This document shows, in pieces, positions 21,168 through 29,352 of a DNA stretch of 49,625 bases. Every line of letters starts with the position of its first letter. The first letter of the stretch is position 1. The DNA lies in contig JAQVZL010000001.1 in assembly GCA_028708215.1 (NCBI GenBank), positions 46,523 through 96,147 of the forward strand, given 5' to 3'. A model generated the notes under the pieces. The model searched no databases, was not told where the DNA came from, and was given only the letters and a program-made list of their open reading frames with translations. Both the position numbers and the translations under genes were made by a program. This stretch comes from Bacteroidales bacterium. GTDB taxonomy: Bacteria; Bacteroidota; Bacteroidia; Bacteroidales; UBA932.

Positions 21168-22277
21168 CTATTCTAACCTATATTTAAACTGTTTTAGACT
21201 AAGGGACAAAAATACCGCTGCCATGGGACACATTGCAGCAATTTCTGTAACTTCAGAAATTAACGGGAGTCCTTGAATCATCAGTTTTTTAACCGCCAAG
21301 ATATACCAAGTTGCTGGAACAAATTTTGTAAAAACCTGGAGCAGTTCTGGCATATTAGATATTGGAAAAATCATTCCAGAAAGCAACATTGCCGGCATCA
21401 TAAGAGCCAAGCCAGAGATGAGCATGGCTGCCACTTGAGTATGAGTTATTGAAGAAATGAGTAACCCTAATGTGAGCGATACAAAAATAAAGATAAAAGA
21501 GACCATAACTAGCCAAAAAAGGCTCCCTGTTACAGGTACCTTAAGCACATATACAGAGAGAAGTAAAATTGTAGCAAGGTTTATTACAGAGAGTATAAAA
21601 TATGGAACACTCTTAGAGAGAATAATAAACATTGGCCTTATGGGAGAGACTAGTAAAATCTCCATTGTGCCTGTCTCTTTCTCTCTCACAATAGAGATTG
21701 AAGTCATCATTGCACATATAATCATAAGAATAAGCCCCATAACACCAGGCACAAAATTATAAGAGCTCTTCATTTGGGGGTTGTAAAGTAGCTCTGTAGA
21801 GAGAGAGACCTTCCCCATGTTTTCTAAAGAGGCAGGCATTCTCTCTTTAATAGACGCTGCTATAATTGCAGAGGAGTAGCTAAGAATTGCCGAGGCCATA
21901 TTAGGGTCGGACCCATCTGCTATTAGCTCAATTTGTCCTGCACCCTCTTTAACCATTGTTTCATTAAAGTTTCTGCTATAGTTAACTATAAGAGAGACTT
22001 GGTTGCTTTTCATTAAATTTTCGGCTTCAGTGGCAGAAGCTTGGCTCTCTACTGGTATAAAATAGGGAGAAGATAAAATTCTATGATTAATCAATGCAGC
22101 AGTTTCGTTAGATTCATTAGAGATAAACAGAACTTTAACATCTTGAACTTCGTTTGTTAGAGCAAAACCAAAAAGAACTATTTGAACAATAGGCATTAAC
22201 AACAAAATAAGAATAGTTCTCACATCTCTTGAAATATGAAGAAACTCTTTTCTAACAAATACTAAAAACTGTTTCAC
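21168..22277 (-). CDS. ABC-2 type transporter permease
   Basis: SIVREKETGTMEILLVSPIRPMFIILSKSVPYF motif; abuts the next permease gene. Confidence 0.92.
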   Translation of the reverse strand: MKQFLVFVRKEFLHISRDVRTILILLLMPIVQIVLFGFALTNEVQDVKVLFISNESNETAALINHRILSSPYFIPVESQASATEAENLMKSNQVSLIVNYSRNFNETMVKEGAGQIELIADGSDPNMASAILSYSSAIIAASIKERMPASLENMGKVSLSTELLYNPQMKSSYNFVPGVMGLILMIICAMMTSISIVREKETGTMEILLVSPIRPMFIILSKSVPYFILSVINLATILLLSVYVLKVPVTGSLFWLVMVSFIFIFVSLTLGLLISSITHTQVAAMLISGLALMMPAMLLSGMIFPISNMPELLQVFTKFVPATWYILAVKKLMIQGLPLISEVTEIAAMCPMAAVFLSLSLKQFKYRLE

Positions 22278-22294
22278 CTTGCTCTATTGTTTAA

Positions 22295-23038
22295 TTACAC
22301 TTTTGCCAACTCATAAAACACCTCGTCCATACTATTTACTCCATAGTTAGACTTCAAATTTTGTGGAGTATCTATTACCTCTATAGCACCATCTTTCATA
22401 ATAGTAACTCGGTTGCAATACTCTGCCTCGTCCATATAGTGTGTGGTTACAAACACCGTTATCCCCTTTTGAGAAGCTAAATAGATTAACTCCCAAAACT
22501 GCCTGCGCGCTTCGGGTGCAACGCCTCCTGTGGGTTCGTCTAGAAATACAATAGCTGGGTTGTGCATAATTGCCACAGAAAAAGCCAGTTTCTGTTTCCA
22601 CCCTGCCGGCAGAGACTCTACCACTGTGTTTCGCTCTTTTTCAAAGCCAAGATCTTTTAACATTTTTGCTGTCACACTCTCTATATCTCTACTTTTCATT
22701 CCGTAAATTCCCCCAAAGAGGCGAAAGTTCTCCCATACTTTAAGATCTTGGTAAAGTGAAAATCTTTGGCTCATATATCCAATATTGCGTTTTACCATCT
22801 CTGGAGAGGTAGCAATATTATAACCTGCAACGGTGCCCTGTCCAGAAGTTGGTTTAAGCAATCCACATAACATTTTAATTGCAGTTGTTTTCCCTGCTCC
22901 GTTTGCGCCCAAAAATCCAAAAATTTCTCCCTTTTTAACATTAAAAGAGATACTATTAACAGCAGTAAAAGAACCAAATTTTTTAGTTAGGCTCTCTACT
23001 TCAATAATGTTTCTATTTTGGGACTCTTTGGAATTCAT
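22295..23038 (-). CDS. ABC transporter ATP-binding protein
   Basis: Walker A GANGAGKTT, Walker B IVFLDEPTGG, intact A-loop region. Confidence 0.95.
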   Translation of the reverse strand: MNSKESQNRNIIEVESLTKKFGSFTAVNSISFNVKKGEIFGFLGANGAGKTTAIKMLCGLLKPTSGQGTVAGYNIATSPEMVKRNIGYMSQRFSLYQDLKVWENFRLFGGIYGMKSRDIESVTAKMLKDLGFEKERNTVVESLPAGWKQKLAFSVAIMHNPAIVFLDEPTGGVAPEARRQFWELIYLASQKGITVFVTTHYMDEAEYCNRVTIMKDGAIEVIDTPQNLKSNYGVNSMDEVFYELAKV

Positions 23039-23046
23039 AATTTTAT

Positions 23047-24084
23047 CTATTTAACAGAAGAGAGTTCTAAATAGCAATCTTCTATTGTTGGCTCAATCTC
23101 TTTAATAGTAAAAGAGCTAGCTCCCATCTGCTGGAGCTGCTGCGTAACATTTGCAATTACAGCTTGCAATTTAATTTCTCTGTTTGTTTTCTCTATATTG
23201 TTTCCATTACCTACATTCTCTCTATTTTCTACCTTGTCACTCTCTCCTTTATTCTCTTCTCTTTCTACTGTAATATGGTGCTGTGCTCCAAATGAGTAGG
23301 CGCTCTTCACAATAGAGATTTTTCGCAACATCTTTAATAACTCTGGCATGTTCTCTCCAGATACTGCCAGCAAGGTGTTCTCAAAAGAAGAGACCATCTC
23401 TTTGGGAGTATTGTAACTTAAAATTGAGCCCTCTTTAAATAGTGCAATTCTGCTACAAAGCAACGCCTCGTCCATATAAGAGGTAGAGACTACAATTGTA
23501 ATACCTTGCTTTTTGAGTCTCTCAAGCATTTGCCAAAACTCTCTTCTAGAGACGGGGTCTACCCCTGTTGTGGGTTCGTCTAAAAAGAGAATATCTGGTT
23601 TATGAATAAGAGCACAACTTAATGCCAGTTTCTGTTTCATTCCGCCAGAGAGGTCTCTTGCTTTTCTCTTCCCAAATGGTGCTATATCTTTGAAAATGTC
23701 TTCTATTAAATGGTAATTCTCTTTAATATTAGCTTTAAAAATTGAGGCGAAAAAACTTAAATTTTCATCTACAGTAAGATCTCCGTAAAGAGAGAATTTA
23801 CCAGGCATATAGCCAATTCTCTCTCTTATTTTTTTAAATTCTTTAACTACATCTAGCCCTAAAACAGTTGCCTCTCCACTATCTGGAATAAGTAGCGAAG
23901 TAAGAATTCTAAAAAGCGTTGTTTTTCCTGCTCCATCTGGCCCTATAATACCAAACATCTCTCCAAAGTCTATCTCTAGAGAGATCTCTTTTAGAGCCTA
24001 TACCCTATTATTAGAGTTTAGAGAGCCATAACCCTTGCATAAGTTTTTTATTGAGACAGCTTTTGCTTGTGGTGCCTGTTCCAT
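23047..24084 (-). pseudogene. ABC transporter ATP-binding protein interrupted by an in-frame TAG (23998-24000); the listed ORF 23047-23958 is the part downstream of the stop
   Basis: Minus-strand translation from ATG at 24084: MEQAPQAKAVSIKNLCKGYGSLNSNNRV*ALKEISLEIDFGEMFGIIGPDGAGKTTL... continuing in the same frame to 23047; upstream part matches the expected ABC N-terminus. Confidence 0.8.
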
Positions 24085-24104
24085 TGTTGCTTGGGAGTTA
24101 TTAA

Positions 24105-25028
24105 TTAATCTATGTTAAATTTAACATCGCCATACATTCCAGGTTTAATGTAGCCATCGTTTGCTATCTCTAACTTTATAGCATAAACAAGATTTGAGCG
24201 ATGGTCTCTGTTTTGTATATTTTTAGGAGTAAACTCGGCCTCTTGCGATATCCACACAATTTTACCGCTATACTCTTTTGTGTTTTCGCTATTAAATCCT
24301 GTATATACTATGGCTTGCTCTCCCACTTTTAGTTCATTTACAATAACATTTGAGACATAGGCTCTAAGGAAAACAGTCTCTAAATTGGCAATCCTAAAGA
24401 GTGGCTGGCCAGTGGCTCTAAACTCTCCCTCTTTGGCATAAGTTACCATTATGGTACCATCTATTGGCGCTCTTATTATGCTTTTTTTTATAAGATCTTC
24501 TGTTTGGGCTACCTGCAGCTCTATTGCTGCCCCCTCTTTATCTGTAGAGAGATTTCCCTTTTCTAATGCACTTTTACGGGCTTCATACTCCTTCTCTAGG
24601 GTTTTAATATTGGCGTTAATATTGTCTATAGTTTTAGTATTTCCTACATTTGCTTTAGCTAAGGTTTGGGCCCTATATCTCTCTTTTTCTAAGTTTTTTA
24701 TTTGTTGAGTAATTGTTGCAAGTTGTTCACTAACATTAGCCCTACGTGCCCTTACTGCTTGGTTACTCGCTAACAATCTCATTTTTTGAAAGTGAAGCTG
24801 CATTGTGTCTATGCAACCTATCACCTCATTTTGTGCTACTTGCATCCCTTCTAATGCACTAAATTCTATAATTCTACCAGTAGCTTCACTTGAAACAACC
24901 ACCTCTATTGCCTCGAACCTGCCCGAAGCATATGAGTCTACTTTGCCATTGTTGCAACTAAAAAGTGCAGCTATAATTACCGGTACAAAGGCGCTACTTT
25001 TTATTGTGGAATAAGTTTTATCTTTCAT
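24105..25028 (-). CDS. HlyD-family secretion/efflux adaptor (YbhG-like)
   Basis: Lipobox-like LFSCNN, coiled coil between barrel halves, GTIMVTYAKEGEF..GQPLFRIA. Confidence 0.9.
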   Translation of the reverse strand: MKDKTYSTIKSSAFVPVIIAALFSCNNGKVDSYASGRFEAIEVVVSSEATGRIIEFSALEGMQVAQNEVIGCIDTMQLHFQKMRLLASNQAVRARRANVSEQLATITQQIKNLEKERYRAQTLAKANVGNTKTIDNINANIKTLEKEYEARKSALEKGNLSTDKEGAAIELQVAQTEDLIKKSIIRAPIDGTIMVTYAKEGEFRATGQPLFRIANLETVFLRAYVSNVIVNELKVGEQAIVYTGFNSENTKEYSGKIVWISQEAEFTPKNIQNRDHRSNLVYAIKLEIANDGYIKPGMYGDVKFNID

Positions 25029-25124
25029 GAATTTGATATATTAATTCTCACTAATTTAATACATTATCTTTTATTGTACTTTATTAAAGTCAAATTTAAT
25101 GTGCTCTCTTTTATTACATCTAAT

Positions 25125-26393
25125 CTATTGATTCAAATTGTTTCTTAGGTCGCTCATTGCTTTGAGCAGTTCAATTTTCCTTTTGCCTAGCGCCAATCTA
25201 GCGGCATCTAACATATTTACCTCTTTTAGGTGCTCTGTAACCGAAGTTGCTCCGTTCTCTAATTTAACCGAAGAGCTCTCTACTATTTTTTCTCTAATCG
25301 CAACCAACTGCTGGTCTGTTATAGATAACTCTTCAATTGACTCAATTTCACTTGTGATTGAGGCGTTTTTTAATCTAGCATTGTAAAGGAATGTCTCTTT
25401 TTGAGATTCAATTGATGCTCTTGCTGCGTCTATTTTTCTCATGTCATTTTTCCTAGTATAAAAACCATCTAAGCTCCACGAAAGAGTTATGCCACCAATA
25501 TAAAAACCACTTGCCTCATTTTTAAGCATATTAAGCCCTGGCAACCCGTACCCAGCTTGAATAAATGCGCCAATTTTTGGCAGTACTCGGTTATTTAGAT
25601 AGAGGCTCTGAATTTTTGCAATCTCTTTTTTACTTTCAAAAAAACTAAGTTCCGGCCTAAGAATCTCTTGCGAGGTAGTTTTTGTAAGCACTGGCAATAA
25701 AAGAGTTGCGGTTGTATCGCTTGCCCTACCTGTCATAAGCGAAAGCACCTTAAGATAAGAGTTCTTATTGTTTTGAAGTTCCTTAAACCTTTGATTAAGA
25801 GTTATCTTTTGTGCTTCTACAGGATACAAATCGCTGCTATCTGCTACTCCGCTGGCAATCAAAGCAGAAACCTTATTCTGCATACGATCCAACTCTCGGC
25901 CTAGCACCTCTGTCTCTTTTAAGTATTGATCTATTAGCAGCACTCCAAAATAGATATTATTAACCCTCTCTTTTATAGAGTAGAGCTCTATTTCTAGTTC
26001 CTTAACATCTGAAATAGCTTTTGCTTGCGCCTCTTTTTTAGATGCCGTGGTTACGCCACCGTCCCAAATTGTTTGATTTACAGCAACAACGGCAGAGTAT
26101 TGAGTTTTATTCAAAGGGTCTGTAGCCATACCCGGTATAGAAATAGGAATTTCGGTAACATGCGATTGATAACTGCCTTTAATTGTAACACCTGCTCTAG
26201 GAAGCCAAGATTTTTCGATATTAGAAATGTTATATTCTTTAACTTTTTCAATTAGACCATACCTCACAACAGCAGGGTAGTTTTGGGTAGCCAATGCAGT
26301 GCACTCTTGCAGAGTTATTTCTTTTTTCTGTGCATAAATTCCTATTGAACTCAAAAGAGAAAATAAAACAATAATAAATATCCTTTTTAACAT
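25125..26393 (-). CDS. TolC-family outer membrane efflux protein
   Basis: Signal peptide, OEP repeats, first gene of ABC exporter operon. Confidence 0.88.
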   Translation of the reverse strand: MLKRIFIIVLFSLLSSIGIYAQKKEITLQECTALATQNYPAVVRYGLIEKVKEYNISNIEKSWLPRAGVTIKGSYQSHVTEIPISIPGMATDPLNKTQYSAVVAVNQTIWDGGVTTASKKEAQAKAISDVKELEIELYSIKERVNNIYFGVLLIDQYLKETEVLGRELDRMQNKVSALIASGVADSSDLYPVEAQKITLNQRFKELQNNKNSYLKVLSLMTGRASDTTATLLLPVLTKTTSQEILRPELSFFESKKEIAKIQSLYLNNRVLPKIGAFIQAGYGLPGLNMLKNEASGFYIGGITLSWSLDGFYTRKNDMRKIDAARASIESQKETFLYNARLKNASITSEIESIEELSITDQQLVAIREKIVESSSVKLENGATSVTEHLKEVNMLDAARLALGKRKIELLKAMSDLRNNLNQ

Positions 26394-26485
26394 CTTCTAA
26401 AGTTGTTTTCGTAAAATTAAACACAATATTCTACATTTTGTCTTAACATAGGTATAATTTACAAACTTAGTTAACAATTTTTTAT

Positions 26486-26515
26486 TAAAGAGATCGCCAA
26501 TGTAAAATCTCTTTA
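26486..26515. repeat. Perfect 9-bp inverted repeat TAAAGAGAT-(12 nt)-ATCTCTTTA upstream of ABC exporter operon
   Basis: Arms at 26486-26494 and 26507-26515; 93-122 nt upstream of the TolC start codon. Confidence 0.65.
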
Positions 26516-26724
26516 CACACAGCTTCTTATATGTCATTGATAATATAATAGTTACAGAGCAGTAATGAATTTTTACTTCTAAGTGTAAAAAAAGAATCTA
26601 TCACCTTGAAGTTAAACTAATTAAATTATTTGTATAATAAACAAAAATTGATTTAATTTGTCTTAGTATTACTCTATATAACTTAAGTAAAATATTCTTT
26701 AAATTTTAAAATAAACTACTTTGG

Positions 26725-26737
26725 TGTCTCAGAGACA
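26725..26737. repeat. Palindrome TGTCTC-A-GAGACA upstream of the first LruC gene
   Basis: Read directly; 67 nt before the start codon at 26804. Confidence 0.5.
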
Positions 26738-26803
26738 TTGCAAACCTAACTAGAGATTCAATAATTTGATAACGACCAATTAAGATTAAAAAAGAGCAAC
26801 CAA

Positions 26804-29191
26804 ATGAAAATAAAATTTTTACTCATTACATTTATCGTACTAACAGTAGCTTCGTGCGTAAAAGCTCCAAAAGTAGATCCTAATTTACCCGAGTTGGAGT
26901 TTAAAATTCCAGATAATTTCGATTGGAAAACAATAAAAGAGGTTAAAGTTACAGTAAATGTAACTGCTGTTGATGCTGCTAGCAAAGAGAAGTTTCATAT
27001 TATAAAGATATATAATTCTCCCCTACTAAACAGTGGAGCACTCATTTCTTCTGGCGTTGCAACTCATAACAAACCATTTAATGTTGCCCTATCTGTAGCT
27101 TCTATTACAGATAAGCTATTTATACATGAAATGAAACCCAATGGGATTACAACAGTCACAGAGCAGTCGGTAGCTTCGCCAACTATAAACATTAATCTTG
27201 CAAATGATTTAATGGGCATGCCCACTAAAAGCAATGCTTTTATAGCTAGCAATGTAATGAATCCCGCACCTGTTATTTCCATTCCCACTAATTACGATGT
27301 TACAATTAATGATAACGCAGCACTAGCTCTTACCGGGTTCGCTGCCGGGCAAACTTCTACTCACGGCAATACATATAAATCATATTATATTCCCGCTGGA
27401 TTTACCAGAACAGCAGATATTAATTTTGGCAATTGGCTGGCTCACTCTATCCTTTTTGTAAAAGGGACTCTTACTATTAATAGCAATGCAGAGTTGAACA
27501 AATGCTCTATTGTAATTTTAGATGGAGGTACGGTTAATGTAAATAAGTTAAGCAATGGTGGCAGCGTATGGCCAATTTCATATATAGATATTCATAGTGG
27601 TGGTAAGTTAAACGTCTCTAAAACTATGAACGTTAATAATACTGCTACAGTAGTGAATAAAGGTACACTAACTAGCACAGAGACAATTGATGTAAATGGT
27701 GGTAGTAAGCTGTACAACGAGGGAACCTTAGTGGTCACAAAAGACAAAAAATCACTTAGCATAACTAATAGTTCTGCTCTTTATAATGCTGGAGTTATTA
27801 ATACCCCTAATATAGATTTTACAGTAAATACTATTGGAGTCAATGATGCTTCTGGTGTTATTAATAGTGAATCGTTTTATTTCACAAATGGGTCTGTAAT
27901 AAATAATCATGGAGAAATAGTAGCTACAGTTAAATTTAGCAACGCTGGTGGTGGAATCCTAAATAACTTCTGCAGAATAACTGCAAACCTATCAGATGTG
28001 CAAGCTATTACTGCAAATCTTAAAGAAGGGTCTCTTTGGAGCAGCCAAAACTTTAAGGTTAATAATAGTACAATAAATATGGATGGTGGTAGCATGTTTG
28101 TGACAGCAAATATCTCTGATGTTTATGGTATGAAAGTCTATTCTACTTCGCCCACCTTTGCATTAATTAAGAGCACAGGAGATATGCCCGATTTAAGATG
28201 GGCAGCATCTGAGGTTAAGGGTAACATAGAATTTGTTCATAGTAAGCTTGTAAGTGGATCTGGTGCAAACGGCAGAGATTTGTACGAGGCAACTTTTAGC
28301 AATGGAGCAATCCTTTCTAAAAATCAAACAAAGAATATAGCTGGCACTTCTTGTAACCAATCGCTAGGCCAAATTGACCCAGGCACTCCTCCGGTAGACC
28401 CGGGTACTGAATTTACAACTTACTTCCCATCTCAAAGTGGATGGGGAACCTATGCTTTCGAAGATTTATGGCCTTTTAAAGGAGACTATGACCTAAACGA
28501 TATGGTTCTAAACTTTAGAGTATCAATTGTATCTAATAGCTCTAATAAAGTAACAAAACTAATTTTTGATTATACAATTCTTGCAGTTGGAGCTACTAAA
28601 ATTCCCGCAGTAGCATTCCAGTTAGACAATGTTCCTGCAGTAAATATAGGCTCAGTTACAGGGCAAATATTAGGTAGTGGAGTTCCGTTTTCTGTTGCTG
28701 CAAATGGAACAGAACAAGGTGTTAACTTGGCTGTTATTCCTGTTTTTAACAACCCTAAAGATGTAGTGTCGTTTCCAGTATTCTTAAATACAGAGAAAAA
28801 TAGAGCACATATTATTGCGCCTACCAAGCAAGTTGTAGTTACTCTATCTACTCCGGTAGATCAATCTCAAATAACAATGGGCAGCTTTAATCTCTTTATT
28901 AGTACCGATGAACGCGGCAAAGAGATTCACTTACCATCTTATATTCCAACATCAAAATTTAATTCTTTATTAGTGATGGGAAAACCTATAAGCACTAACG
29001 ATGTTTTTAAATCTTACGATGGCATGATGTGGGGCCTTATGTTCCCCGATTCATTTGCTTATCCAATGGAAAACGCTTCAATTATAGATGCTTACACACA
29101 TTTTGCTACTTGGGCAACTTCTGGAGGTAACGAACATTCTGACTGGTATCTAGAGACCGAAGGATATAGAAACTCTGAATTAATTTATTAA
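26804..29191 (+). CDS. LruC domain-containing lipoprotein (paralogue 1)
   Basis: Lipobox VASC; repeat-rich beta-helix-like middle; C-terminal YFPSQSGWGTYAFEDLWPFKGDYDLNDMVLNFR typical of LruC/DUF4842 proteins. Confidence 0.85.
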   Translation: MKIKFLLITFIVLTVASCVKAPKVDPNLPELEFKIPDNFDWKTIKEVKVTVNVTAVDAASKEKFHIIKIYNSPLLNSGALISSGVATHNKPFNVALSVASITDKLFIHEMKPNGITTVTEQSVASPTININLANDLMGMPTKSNAFIASNVMNPAPVISIPTNYDVTINDNAALALTGFAAGQTSTHGNTYKSYYIPAGFTRTADINFGNWLAHSILFVKGTLTINSNAELNKCSIVILDGGTVNVNKLSNGGSVWPISYIDIHSGGKLNVSKTMNVNNTATVVNKGTLTSTETIDVNGGSKLYNEGTLVVTKDKKSLSITNSSALYNAGVINTPNIDFTVNTIGVNDASGVINSESFYFTNGSVINNHGEIVATVKFSNAGGGILNNFCRITANLSDVQAITANLKEGSLWSSQNFKVNNSTINMDGGSMFVTANISDVYGMKVYSTSPTFALIKSTGDMPDLRWAASEVKGNIEFVHSKLVSGSGANGRDLYEATFSNGAILSKNQTKNIAGTSCNQSLGQIDPGTPPVDPGTEFTTYFPSQSGWGTYAFEDLWPFKGDYDLNDMVLNFRVSIVSNSSNKVTKLIFDYTILAVGATKIPAVAFQLDNVPAVNIGSVTGQILGSGVPFSVAANGTEQGVNLAVIPVFNNPKDVVSFPVFLNTEKNRAHIIAPTKQVVVTLSTPVDQSQITMGSFNLFISTDERGKEIHLPSYIPTSKFNSLLVMGKPISTNDVFKSYDGMMWGLMFPDSFAYPMENASIIDAYTHFATWATSGGNEHSDWYLETEGYRNSELIY

Positions 29192-29213
29192 TCAATTAAT
29201 TTAACATATGCCT

Positions 29214-29245
29214 AAGAAGGGGGGGTGTTATCGCTCCCCTTTATT
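29214..29245 (+). terminator. Probable rho-independent terminator between LruC paralogues
   Basis: AAGGGG ... CCCCTTT hairpin containing a G7 run. Confidence 0.6.
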
Positions 29246-29352
29246 TGCATATTAATGAGAGTATGATTTTATTTGTGCCCCAAAAAAATCTGTAATATAA
29301 ACTGCAATTTGCATTGCATATCTAAAACAATTAAAATTTAATTTTAAAATAA

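Noticed and set aside
26723-26741. Possible sigma-54 promoter (GG ... TTGC) upstream of LruC gene 1
   Set aside because: Spacing between GG and GC is 15 nt rather than 10.
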